Shown here: piece after piece, positions 24,876 to 32,547 of the stretch | Layout: every line of letters starts with the position of its first letter | Numbering within the stretch: the first letter of the stretch is position 1 | Assembly: GCF_003234655.2 (NCBI RefSeq) | Contig: NZ_CP126271.1 | Coordinates: 496,001 to 560,000 of the forward strand | Direction: 5' to 3' | DNA from: Curtobacterium sp. MCLR17_007 | GTDB lineage: Bacteria; Actinomycetota; Actinomycetes; Actinomycetales; Microbacteriaceae | DNA length: 64,000 bases | Made by a program: the position numbers and the translations under genes | The notes under the pieces: model-generated | What the model was told of the DNA's origin: nothing | Seen by the model: the letters and a program-made list of their open reading frames with translations, nothing else | Databases searched by the model: none

Positions 24876-27025
24876 CCGAGGAGCGTCCGGACGACGCGCG
24901 CGAGACCGACCCGACCGGCGGCCCCGACAGCGGGGTCGACGGCCAGGAGGCCCGTCCCGCGCCCGCCTCGGACGCTCGCTTCACGGGACTCCGCAGCGCC
25001 GCCGACATCTTCGGCGCGCCGCGCACGGCGGACGAGTGGCCCTCACGCCGCGAGCGGCGCGAGGCCGAACGCGCCGCCGCCGAGACCGGCCAGCCGCTGC
25101 CGGAACCGTTCGAGCCGCAGACGCCGTCCGCGCCCGACGAGCCGGAGGCGCGCGACGAGCGGCAGACGCCGGAGGCGCCCGCCGCACCGCAGCAGCCGTC
25201 GACCCCCGCGCCGCCCGCGGACGACGCCACCCAGGCGATCTCGATGCCCGAGGAGCTCGCACGGCCCTCGCAGCCCGCCCAGCCCGCGTCCGACCCCGAC
25301 CGGTCCCTGCTGAGCAGCCGGATCCCCGCGGCAGCCCCGGTGGCGCCGAACACCACGGCGCCGCACCCGAGTGCCATCGAATTGCCCTCCGCGATGGCGC
25401 ACCGTGCGCAGCGCGCCGCCGAGACCCGTGCGATCGAGGACGAGCGTCGCCGGACCGATCCCCATGGCGAGGGCCGCGACGACGTCGACTGGCTCGGCCG
25501 TGCGACCGGGTCGTCGCTTCCGCCCGCCGGCCTGGGGGACGTCCCGGCACCGACCGGTCCCGTCGCGCAGCCACTCGGCGTCCCGAACGCCCTGCCGACG
25601 AGTGACGAGCCGCCGAGCTTCACGGACCTGCTCCGGATCCCGGACGCCGGGCTGTCCGACCGCCCGTTCGACTGGGCGGTGCACGACGACGCGACGGGCG
25701 AGGTGCCCACGGCGCTGACGTCGGCATCGTTCGACACGACGACGCTCGGTGCCGGCTCGTGGTCACTCACGGCAGACCAGGACGACGACGAGGACGTGGT
25801 CTCGGGCGAGATCCCCGTCCCCGCCGCAGCTCCCGTCGTACCGGTCGCGCCGACCGCACCGGTCGCGCCGACCACACCGGTCCCGCCGACTGCCACGACA
25901 CCGCCGACCGATCCGGTCCGCCGCGACGCACCGAGCGACAGCGGGAGCTGGTCACTGGCCGACGACGCCGTCCGCACCGGGGAGACCCCGTGGTGGGCAG
26001 CGGACGACGCCGCGCGAACCGCCACCGAACCGGACCCGGGCGCCCCCGCACGGGACGAACCGACGGGACAGGCGCCCGTCCCGCCGCTGGTCGAGCCGAC
26101 CCGCGCACCCGTCGGCCTACCACCCGCGGCACCGCAGGCCCCCGAGGACCTCGACCAGTCCGAGTGGCACGGCCGCGAGACCAGCGACACGAGCGCCATC
26201 AAGGACCTGTTCGGCACCGAGGCCGTCGACCAGCTCGGCGCCACCGGGTACGACCCGCACGACACCGGCACCCGGATGATGCCCGCGGCCGTCGCACCGA
26301 CCCCGGCGCGCCCGCAGCCCGCGAGCCCGACCGCCACGGGTGCTCGGAGCACGCCGGCCCCGCCCGCGGCCGACATCGGCAACTTCATCAACCACGGCTT
26401 CGCCCGGCTGCGCGGCGAGGGCAAGCGCGGCAAGCAGCTGCTGATCGGCGGGGCGATCGTCATCATCATCGTGATGCTCGTCGCTGTCTTCGCCCTGACG
26501 CGCTGGATCATCGGGAACAACCTCGACGAGCAGCTCACCCCGACGAAGTCCCCGGCGGCCGCTTCGGCGTCGGTGCAGACCTCGACGACGCCCGAGCCCC
26601 AGGCCGCGGCCACCCCGGCGTCGGCACCGACGATCACGTTCGCGACCACCGCTGCGTCGCCCGGCCAGCACCCGTGGTACGAGCTCGCCGGCGGGGAGTG
26701 CATGACCCCGTTCACCGATCCGTGGTCCGAGGACTTCACGGTCGTCGACTGCGCGACGGCCCACGCGGCGCAACTCACCCGACGGGGCGCCATCGAGGCG
26801 GATGCGTTCCCGGGTGCGGACGACGCGAAGCAGCTCGCGACCGACCAGTGCCGGTCCGAAGACGCGCTCGACGTCTCAGCAGCGTCGGCGTACGGCGACG
26901 TCCAGGTGCAGGCCGTCTACCCGCCCGACCAGGAGTCCTGGAACCGGGGCGACCGGTTCTGGTCCTGCTTCGTCACGCGGTCCGGCGGCGGCACGATGAC
27001 CGGCTCCCTCGCACCGTCGGCCTAG
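24872..27025 (+). CDS. Septum-formation domain membrane protein with long disordered region
   Basis: A 717-residue protein. Residues 1 to about 520 are Pro/Ala/Asp-rich and mostly disordered, with a PVAPTAPVAPTTPVPPTA tract near residue 330. One transmembrane helix follows (LLIGGAIVIIIVMLVAVFAL, about 527-547), then a Thr/Ala linker and an extracytoplasmic domain of about 115 residues with Cys pairs (GGECMTPF, VVDCATAHAAQL, DQCRSED, FWSCFV) matching the actinobacterial 'septum formation' domain. GTG start overlaps pyrE. A role at the division site is inferred from the domain only. A symmetric terminator follows. Confidence 0.85.
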   Translation: MTEERPDDARETDPTGGPDSGVDGQEARPAPASDARFTGLRSAADIFGAPRTADEWPSRRERREAERAAAETGQPLPEPFEPQTPSAPDEPEARDERQTPEAPAAPQQPSTPAPPADDATQAISMPEELARPSQPAQPASDPDRSLLSSRIPAAAPVAPNTTAPHPSAIELPSAMAHRAQRAAETRAIEDERRRTDPHGEGRDDVDWLGRATGSSLPPAGLGDVPAPTGPVAQPLGVPNALPTSDEPPSFTDLLRIPDAGLSDRPFDWAVHDDATGEVPTALTSASFDTTTLGAGSWSLTADQDDDEDVVSGEIPVPAAAPVVPVAPTAPVAPTTPVPPTATTPPTDPVRRDAPSDSGSWSLADDAVRTGETPWWAADDAARTATEPDPGAPARDEPTGQAPVPPLVEPTRAPVGLPPAAPQAPEDLDQSEWHGRETSDTSAIKDLFGTEAVDQLGATGYDPHDTGTRMMPAAVAPTPARPQPASPTATGARSTPAPPAADIGNFINHGFARLRGEGKRGKQLLIGGAIVIIIVMLVAVFALTRWIIGNNLDEQLTPTKSPAAASASVQTSTTPEPQAAATPASAPTITFATTAASPGQHPWYELAGGECMTPFTDPWSEDFTVVDCATAHAAQLTRRGAIEADAFPGADDAKQLATDQCRSEDALDVSAASAYGDVQVQAVYPPDQESWNRGDRFWSCFVTRSGGGTMTGSLAPSA

Positions 27026-27040
27026 CCGACGCCTGGACGG

Positions 27041-27079
27041 ACAGGAGGCTCCCCACCGGACCGGTGGGGAGCCTCCTGT
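27041..27079. terminator. Bidirectional terminator hairpin
   Basis: A perfect 39-bp inverted repeat centred on 27060 (ACAGGAGGCTCCCCACCGG and its complement). It lies between convergent genes, 15 bp after the septum-formation stop and 17 bp from the aldo/keto reductase stop. It shares only the GGAGGC end with the dispersed hairpin family. Confidence 0.8.
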
Positions 27080-27096
27080 GTGTCAGCGGTCGCCGT

Positions 27097-28050
27097 TCAG
27101 GCGGTGGCCGGGACCTTGCCGGACACGTCCGTGAGCGTCGCGAGCTCGTCCTGCGTGAGCTCGAGGTCGGCGGAGGCCAGCAGCGCCGGCAGCTGCTCGG
27201 TGTTGCGCGCCGAGGCGATCGGCGCGACGACGTCCGGCTGGGCCTGCAGCCAGGCCAGCGCGACCGAGGCGATCTCGGCGTCGTGGTCCCGGGCGATCGT
27301 GGCGAGCGCGTCGACCACAGCGAGTCCGGCGTCGGTGAAGTAGCCGGACACCTGGCCCTCGCGGTCCTTGCCCGCGAAGTCCTCCTTCGTCCGGTACTTG
27401 CCCGTCAGGAACCCGGCCGCCAGGGCGAAGTACGGCACGACGCCCAGGCCGGCCTCGTGCGCGAGGGGCGCGATGTCCGACTCGTAGGGCTGGCGCGTGA
27501 CCAGGTTGTAGTGCGGCTGGATCGCGACGGGCTTGGCGAGGCCGTGCTCGTCGGCGATGCGGATCCACTCGGCGGCGCGCTCCTTCGAGTAGTTCGAGAT
27601 CGCCGTGTACCGGACCAGGCCGTCCTGCACGAGCTGGTCGAACGCGCGGACGGTCTCCTCGAGCGGGGTGTCCTGGTCGTCGAAGTGGGCGTAGTACAGG
27701 TCGATCCGGTCGGTGCCCAGACGCTGCAGGCTGGCGCGCGCGGCCTTCGCGACGGTGTCGGCCGACAGCCCCTGGAACTCGGGGTGCTGCGAGCCCTTGG
27801 TGGCGATCACGACGTCGTCGCGCTTGCCGGACTTCGCCAGCCACGAGCCGATGACGGTCTCGGACTCGCCGCCCGAGTTGCCGTCGGCCCAGGCGGAGTA
27901 GACGTCCGCGGTGTCGATGAAGTCGCCGCCCGCGGCGGTGTAGGCGTCGAGCACCTGGTGCGAGGTCGACTCGTCGGCGGTCCACCCGAAGACGTTGCCG
28001 CCGAGGGCGAGCGGGAAGACGTGGAGGTCGCTGGTTCCGATGCGGGGCAT
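27097..28050 (-). CDS. Aldo/keto reductase
   Basis: A 317-residue (alpha/beta)8 NADPH-dependent reductase. The catalytic tetrad is visible as Asp in FIDTADVYSAWADG (with Tyr), Lys in VVIATKGSQHP, and His in DLYYAHFDD; the NADPH end is VVAPIASARNTEQLPALL. It reduces aldehydes or ketones; relatives are annotated as YajO/YdhF-like general reductases. A strong AAAGGA precedes the ATG. It is divergent from the HEAT-repeat gene. Confidence 0.93.
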   Translation of the reverse strand: MPRIGTSDLHVFPLALGGNVFGWTADESTSHQVLDAYTAAGGDFIDTADVYSAWADGNSGGESETVIGSWLAKSGKRDDVVIATKGSQHPEFQGLSADTVAKAARASLQRLGTDRIDLYYAHFDDQDTPLEETVRAFDQLVQDGLVRYTAISNYSKERAAEWIRIADEHGLAKPVAIQPHYNLVTRQPYESDIAPLAHEAGLGVVPYFALAAGFLTGKYRTKEDFAGKDREGQVSGYFTDAGLAVVDALATIARDHDAEIASVALAWLQAQPDVVAPIASARNTEQLPALLASADLELTQDELATLTDVSGKVPATA

Positions 28051-28102
28051 GCGGGTTCCTTTCGTCGCGGTACGGTTCCTGGCCCACGGTAGGCCGCCCG
28101 CC

Positions 28103-28131
28103 TTGACACGGGCGCGGCGTCGGGGTGGGCT
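28103..28131 (+). promoter_or_regulatory. Candidate promoter of the HEAT-repeat gene
   Basis: A perfect TTGACA at 28103-28108 is followed by a GC-rich spacer containing GACAC...GCGTC half-sites (28105-28121). The -10 is poor (TGGGCT at 28126-28131 at 17 bp), as in activator-dependent promoters of the MerR type. If used, the transcript would begin at about the ATG at 28141. Confidence 0.35.
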
Positions 28132-28140
28132 GTGGGGGAC

Positions 28141-28785
28141 ATGCCGACGCTCGCCTCGTACCTCGCCGACCCCCGTCCGACCGTGCGCCTGCGGGCGGTG
28201 ATGGCCGCAGGGACCTCGCCCTCCACCGACGAGCTCGAGCCGCTCGTCGAGCAGTGCCGCGTCGAGCCCGACCTGCAGGTGCGGGAGATGTTGACCTGGG
28301 CGCTCATCCGGCTGCCCGCCGAGGTCGTCGTGCCGCGGGTGCTGCGGGAACTCGACCGTCCCGAGGCGCAGGCGCGCAGCCAGGCCCTGCACACCCTGTC
28401 CAAGGTCCACGACCGGTCCGTGTACCCCCGGGTGGCGTCGTTCCTCGGGGACGTCGACCCCGGGGTCGCGCGGACCGCCTGGCGCGCCGCGGTGGTGCTC
28501 GTGCCGTCCGGATCGGAGGAGTCGCTCGCGCGGATGCTCGCCGTGCAGCTCGGCCAGGGGGACCGCGAGACGCAGCTGGCACTGAGCCGGGCGCTCGTCG
28601 GGCTCGGCGTGTCGACGGTCGGACCCGTGCTCGAGGCTGCCGGGGCGCACCGGTCGGCTGCCGTCCGTGCACATGCCGCCGAGGTCGAGGAGCTGCTGCG
28701 CGACCCGGACGCCGGATCGGCGCTCGCGCTCGAGCGCGCTCGTCGCGAAGTGGCGCTTGGGCGCACGCGGGCCGCCAAGGGCTGA
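28141..28785 (+). CDS. HEAT-repeat protein
   Basis: A 214-residue all-helical protein made of about five HEAT/PBS-lyase-like repeats (MPTLASYLADPRPTVRLRAV; VREMLTWALIRLP; PEAQARSQALHTLSKV; AVRAHAAEVEELL). Such proteins are scaffolds with no catalytic residues. The ATG at 28141 is taken as start, although an in-frame GTG lies 9 bp upstream. The partner cannot be told from the sequence; no regulator gene is adjacent. Confidence 0.75.
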   Translation: MPTLASYLADPRPTVRLRAVMAAGTSPSTDELEPLVEQCRVEPDLQVREMLTWALIRLPAEVVVPRVLRELDRPEAQARSQALHTLSKVHDRSVYPRVASFLGDVDPGVARTAWRAAVVLVPSGSEESLARMLAVQLGQGDRETQLALSRALVGLGVSTVGPVLEAAGAHRSAAVRAHAAEVEELLRDPDAGSALALERARREVALGRTRAAKG

Positions 28786-28928
28786 CCGGGTTGCGCGCCG
28801 GCGTTCCCGCCGTGCTCGGTGCCGGGTTGTTCGCTCGGTGCGGGGTGCCGTTGCCGGTGCTGGGCGTCGCACGGTGCGAGGTTGTTCGCTGGTGCGAGGA
28901 CGTGCGTCTGGTGCGGGGTTGCAAGCTC

Positions 28929-29037
28929 GCACCGGGCGATCAGGCGCGCACGAGGGCGCGCAGCGGTGGACGAGAGGCGCGGTGCACCGGGCGATCAGGC
29001 GCGCACCGGGGCGTGAGCGGTGGACGAGAGGCGCGGT
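28929..29037. repeat. 55-bp tandem duplication
   Basis: Units at 28929-28983 and 28984-29037 both start GCACCGGGCGATCAGGCGCG and end GCGGTGGACGAGAGGCGCGG plus T; they differ in the middle by a few bases and one deletion. It is upstream of the riboswitch. Confidence 0.85.
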
Positions 29038-29130
29038 GCGCCGGGGCGGGCGCACCAAGACCCGGATTCGGGCTCCCGAACAGGGCCGATCGGCTTGCGC
29101 ATGCCGATCGGAGCGCGCCAGCATGGGTGT

Positions 29131-29264
29131 CGAAGGGGAGTAGCTCCCAGCGCGTGCATCGACACATTGGCCATCACGACGATCGGCCCGGTGCACCACC
29201 ACGAACGGCCCGGTCGGGTCGCTCGGGGCGAGCGAGACCTTCGGCCGTTCCGCCATGGCCGAAG
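29131..29264 (+). ncRNA. yybP-ykoY manganese riboswitch
   Basis: The conserved GGGGAGTAGC (29135-29144) and GAGCGAGACCTTC (29230-29242) of the yybP-ykoY class are both present, and P1 forms from CGAAGG (29131-29136) with CCTTCG (29238-29243). A competing hairpin, CTTCGGCC (29239-29246) with GGCCGAAG (29257-29264), uses the 3' strand of P1, so the two folds exclude each other, giving an expression platform. This class senses Mn2+ and usually turns on exporters. The regulated gene starts at 29313. Confidence 0.85.
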
Positions 29265-29312
29265 CCGCTCGAAGTGTGTGTGCTGCGTCATGGCTCGACC
29301 ACGAGGACCACC

Positions 29313-30605
29313 ATGACCGACACCATCGCCGTGCAGTCGCCCGCACCCGCGGCACCTGCTCCCCGCATGGGCGCCAGCGCCTGGGGCCGGATCGCGATCT
29401 GCTTCGCCATCGCGGTGCCCGCCGTCGTCTTCCGCTTGACCGGGTTCGCGCCGAACCCCGTCGTCGACCTGCTCGTGTTCGGCGCGGCCGTCGTCGCCGC
29501 GTCGTTCCTGCTCGCCTGGGCCGCCGAGGCCGCGCAGAAGGACATCGCCGGTGCGCTCGCCATCGCGATCCTGGCGCTCATCGCCGTGCTGCCCGAGTAC
29601 GCCGTCGACCTGTACTACGCGTTCCGCTCCGGCTCCGACCCCGCCTACGAGCAGTTCGCCGCCGCCAACATGACCGGGTCGAACCGGCTGCTGCTCGGCT
29701 TCGGCTGGCCGCTCGTCGTGGTCATCTCGCTGCTGGTGGCCCGCCGGTTCGTCCGCGTCGGCACCCTGCCCGCGTCGGCCACCCGCGTGCTCGAGCTCGA
29801 GCGGTCGTCCCGGGTGGACATCGGGTTCCTGGCGCTGCTCGCCGTCATCGCCTTCCTGATCCCGGCGATGGGTTCGATCCCGATGTGGTTCGGCTTCGTG
29901 CTGCTCGCCGCGTTCGTGCTGTACCTGTGGCGGGCGTCGAAGACCGCCGACGACGACGGCGAGGACGAGGAGCTCGTCGGCATGGCGGGCAACCTGGCCT
30001 CGATGCCGCAGCGGGCCCGGCGGTGGACGATCGTCGCGCTGTTCGTCGCCGCCGCCGCGGTGATCCTGTCGTCGGCGGAGCCCTTCGCCGACGCGCTCGT
30101 CCAGTCCGGCGGCGCGCTCGGCATCGACAGCTACTTCCTGGTGCAGTGGCTGGCACCGCTCGCCACCGAGGCGCCCGAGTTCATCGTGGCGGCGCTGTTC
30201 GCGCTGCGGGGGATGGGCGGCGCGGCGATCGGCACGCTCATCGCGTCGAAGGTCAACCAGTGGTCGCTGCTCGTCGGTTCGCTGCCGATCGCCCACGTGC
30301 TGGGTGGGGGGACCACGGGCGGGCTGCCGCTCGACGGTCGCCAGGTGGAGGAGTTCATGCTCACCGCGTCGCAGACCGTGCTCGGGGTCGCGATCATCAT
30401 CGCGCTGCGCTTCCACCGCTGGTCGGCGATCGCCCTCGTGGCGCTGTTCGCGGTGCAGTTCGTGGTGACGGACACCAGCGGTCGATGGGTGCTGAGCATC
30501 GTGCACCTGGTCGTGGCCCTCGTGGTGCTGTGGATCAACCGGCGCGACGTCATGCCGACGATCACGGCACCGTTCCGGCGGCCGTCGTCCCCGGCGGTGC
30601 GCTGA
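29313..30605 (+). CDS. CaCA-family cation antiporter, probable Mn2+ exporter
   Basis: A 430-residue YrbG-like sodium/calcium-exchanger family protein with about ten membrane helices in two inverted halves. The alpha repeats are visible as ALIAVLPEYAVDLYYAF and LAPLATEAPEFIVAALFAL, each with the conserved acidic residue (LPEYAVD; TEAPEF); the central loop is hydrophilic (SKTADDDGEDEELVG). The ATG at 29313 follows GAGGA. Control by a manganese riboswitch and the neighbouring DtxR/MntR-type regulator point to Mn2+ as a physiological substrate; family members also move Ca2+. Substrate is inferred. Confidence 0.88.
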   Translation: MTDTIAVQSPAPAAPAPRMGASAWGRIAICFAIAVPAVVFRLTGFAPNPVVDLLVFGAAVVAASFLLAWAAEAAQKDIAGALAIAILALIAVLPEYAVDLYYAFRSGSDPAYEQFAAANMTGSNRLLLGFGWPLVVVISLLVARRFVRVGTLPASATRVLELERSSRVDIGFLALLAVIAFLIPAMGSIPMWFGFVLLAAFVLYLWRASKTADDDGEDEELVGMAGNLASMPQRARRWTIVALFVAAAAVILSSAEPFADALVQSGGALGIDSYFLVQWLAPLATEAPEFIVAALFALRGMGGAAIGTLIASKVNQWSLLVGSLPIAHVLGGGTTGGLPLDGRQVEEFMLTASQTVLGVAIIIALRFHRWSAIALVALFAVQFVVTDTSGRWVLSIVHLVVALVVLWINRRDVMPTITAPFRRPSSPAVR

Positions 30606-30648
30606 GGTCGCACGCCCCGTCGAGGTTCCCGCGCTGCCGAGGTTCCCG

Positions 30649-30749
30649 CCCTGCCGAGGTTCCACAATTACGGCATCTCGGGACCTCGAACAGGCGCATC
30701 GGGGAACCTCGATGCACCTGAGCGGCGAGTTGTGGAACCTCGGGCAGGG
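30649..30749. repeat. Copy B of the 82-bp inverted-end element with extended arms (GGTTCC type)
   Basis: The 82-bp core (30658-30739) begins GGTTCCACAATTACGGCATC and ends GAGCGGCGAGTTGTGGAACC. The complementary ends extend outward (CCCTGC-CGAGGTTCCACAA against TTGTGGAACCTCGGGCAGGG), giving a stem of about 19 bp. Further CGAGGTTCCC repeats lie at 30621 and 30638. It sits in the convergent gap between the antiporter and the DtxR gene and may also terminate transcription. Confidence 0.8.
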
Positions 30750-30787
30750 TGGCCCCGGACGGCGCCCGGGGCGTGGGGCGCGGCGCG

Positions 30788-31477
30788 TCAGTCGGCGTCG
30801 GGCGTGAGCCAGATCGCGTGGGCGGCGGCGCTCGGCAGGTCCACGAGGGTGTCGGTACCGTCCGGGGAGCGCCGTGACACCGCGATCACGCCCGCGTAGT
30901 CCCGCACCTGCTCCACGCGCAGGTGCGTCCCCAGTCCGACGCCGAGCTCGTCGAAGTAGCGCAGCAGCGAGGGGTCGTCGTCGGACACCCGCCCGACGGT
31001 GCCGCACGAACCCGGGGCCACCGTGCCGAGCAGTGCGCCGGGGGAGTCGGGCACCGAGCCGTCCGCGCGCGGGATCGGATCGCCGTGCGGGTCGTGCGTC
31101 GGGTGCCCCAGGTCGACGTCGACCCGGTCGAGGAACGTCTCGGAGACCGCATGTTCGAGGGCCTCGGCCTCGGAGTGGACCTCGTCCCACGTGTAGCCCA
31201 GCCGGGACACCAGGAACGACTCGATCAAGCGGTGCCGCCGGACCATCGCCACGGCGACCTGCTGCCCGAGCGGGGTGAGCACGACGCCGTAGTAGGGCGT
31301 GTGTTCGATCAGACCGTCGCGGTCGAGCTTGCGGAGGTTGCCCGACACCGTCGAGGCCGACACCCGCAGCGCCGCGGCGATGTCCCGCGTGGCGATGCCG
31401 TCGCCGCCGTGTTCCCGCGCCTTCCAGATGAGCTTGACGTAGTCCTCCGCCATGGTCGAGAGCGAAGGGAGGCGCAT
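30788..31477 (-). CDS. DtxR/MntR-family metal-dependent regulator
   Basis: A 229-residue DtxR-family repressor: winged helix with RDIAAALRVSASTVSGNLRK, a dimerisation/metal domain containing RRHRLIESFLVSRLGYTWDE and EAEALEHAVSETFLDRVD, HPTHDPHGDPIP, and a C-terminal SH3-like FeoA domain (GTVGRVSDDDP). Metal ligand residues of the MntR/IdeR type (Glu/His in the EALEHAVS segment) are present. The gene lies convergent to the riboswitch-controlled antiporter, so manganese is the likely ligand. On the minus strand TACCAT lies 6 bp before the ATG, a leaderless promoter, and the same DNA forms a dyad that may be its operator. Confidence 0.9.
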   Translation of the reverse strand: MRLPSLSTMAEDYVKLIWKAREHGGDGIATRDIAAALRVSASTVSGNLRKLDRDGLIEHTPYYGVVLTPLGQQVAVAMVRRHRLIESFLVSRLGYTWDEVHSEAEALEHAVSETFLDRVDVDLGHPTHDPHGDPIPRADGSVPDSPGALLGTVAPGSCGTVGRVSDDDPSLLRYFDELGVGLGTHLRVEQVRDYAGVIAVSRRSPDGTDTLVDLPSAAAHAIWLTPDAD

Positions 31478-31483
31478 GCGTCA

Positions 31484-31501
31484 ATGGTACAAACACACCA
31501 T
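31484..31501. promoter_or_regulatory. Divergent leaderless promoters with an 18-bp dyad
   Basis: ATGGT (31484-31488) and ACCAT (31497-31501) form an inverted repeat with 8-bp spacing. It contains TACCAT on the minus strand (6 bp from the regulator ATG) and TACAAA on the plus strand (6 bp from the CPBP ATG). A repressor bound here would block both genes; autoregulation by the DtxR-family protein is inferred. Confidence 0.5.
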
Positions 31502-32408
31502 GCCCGCCCACAGACGTCGTTGGCCCGTCCCGCCCTCCCTGCTGGTCGGGCTCGCGCCGCTCGTCGTCTTCGCGGCGATCAGCGTCTGGCGCTCCCGCCC
31601 GAGTGACGACTACCCGTCGCTCGGGCTGACGGTCGACAGCGTCGTGCGGGCGCTCGTCGTGCCGGAGGGCATCGCCGCGCTGGCGCTCGCCGCGGTCGTC
31701 ACCGGGCTGGGGTGGTGGCGGATCGCGACCGTCGACCCCACCCGGGGCCGTCCACGCTGGACCTGGGTCGCCCCCGCACTGATCGCCGTCGTGTGCCTGG
31801 CGCGGTTGCCGCTGGTCGACTGGACGGCGCTGCCCTGGCACTACTTCGTGCTGCTCGGGGTGGGCGTGCTGTTCGTGGGGGTGTTCGAGGAGCTGCTGAC
31901 CCGGGGCGTGCTGCTGGTGGGACTCCGTCGGCGGCTGCCCGAGTTCGGCGTGTGGATCGCCTCGTGCGTGCTGTTCGGGCTGCTGCACCTGCTCAACGCC
32001 CTGGCCGGCGCCGGCATCGGTCCGACGCTCGTCCAGGTGGTCTTCGCGGCGTCGTTCGGCTCGACGCTCTACGTCGCCCGCCGGCTGACCGGGAACCTGC
32101 TCCTGCCCGTGCTGCTGCACGCCGCCTGGGACTTCGGCTCGATCGCGGTGTCCGCCACGTCGCGCCAGGGCTTCGACGACATCGCCGTCGCCGGGGTGCT
32201 CGGCGTGTTCGCCTTCGCCGTGCTCGCCCTCGGCGTGGTCGCCGGAGGACTCGTCGCCTGGCGCGACGACCGGCCGCGACGACTGCGGCGCCGCTGGCGC
32301 GACGTCCCGCCCATCGACGTCGCAGCGCCCCGCGGACAGGCGGAAGCAGTTCCGGGCCGGAACGACCTGCGAAGCCGCACAGACACACCGGCTGGTTCAC
32401 CTGTCTGA
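31500..32408 (+). CDS. CPBP family intramembrane metalloprotease
   Basis: A 302-residue CAAX-processing/bacteriocin-processing (Abi) family membrane protein with about eight helices. The Glu-Glu motif FEELLTRGVLLVGLRRRLPE, the FGLLHLLNA motif and the third motif LLHAAWDFG are all present, so the metal-binding site looks complete. Relatives process prenylated or signal-peptide substrates, but its substrate is unknown. It is divergent from the DtxR gene, with which it shares a promoter region. The ATG at 31500 is chosen from the leaderless -10 spacing; an upstream in-frame start overlaps the regulator. Confidence 0.88.
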   Translation: MPAHRRRWPVPPSLLVGLAPLVVFAAISVWRSRPSDDYPSLGLTVDSVVRALVVPEGIAALALAAVVTGLGWWRIATVDPTRGRPRWTWVAPALIAVVCLARLPLVDWTALPWHYFVLLGVGVLFVGVFEELLTRGVLLVGLRRRLPEFGVWIASCVLFGLLHLLNALAGAGIGPTLVQVVFAASFGSTLYVARRLTGNLLLPVLLHAAWDFGSIAVSATSRQGFDDIAVAGVLGVFAFAVLALGVVAGGLVAWRDDRPRRLRRRWRDVPPIDVAAPRGQAEAVPGRNDLRSRTDTPAGSPV

Positions 32409-32510
32409 CGGCAACTGTTCCTCGGACCGACACCGGGCCTCCTTACCGTCGCTGCGATCCCATCCCGGGAACCGAGCCCTGCCCGACACTGTCGCCGGCG
32501 GGTCCACAGG

Positions 32511-32547
32511 AAGGAGCGCCGCCCCTCCGGGGCGGCAACCACGCATG
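32511..32547 (+). promoter_or_regulatory. Ribosome-binding site separated from its start by a hairpin
   Basis: AAGGAG (32511-32516) is 28 bp from the ATG at 32545. Between them GCCGCCCC (32518-32525) pairs perfectly with GGGGCGGC (32529-32536). Folding would bring the Shine-Dalgarno sequence to about 9 nt from the start codon. Confidence 0.55.

Larger units (their letters stand above)
28786..29312. other. Non-coding stretch with tandem repeat and riboswitch
   Basis: This 527-bp gap contains degenerate repeats with GTTGTTCGCT (28827 and 28882), a 55-bp tandem duplication (28929-29037), a hairpin CCGATCGGC/GCCGATCGG (29086-29111) and the manganese riboswitch (29131-29264). No gene is seen. Confidence 0.75.

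Noticed and set aside
28929..29037. CRISPR-like direct repeats
   Set aside because: Only two contiguous 55-bp units with no spacers and no cas genes; this is a tandem duplication.
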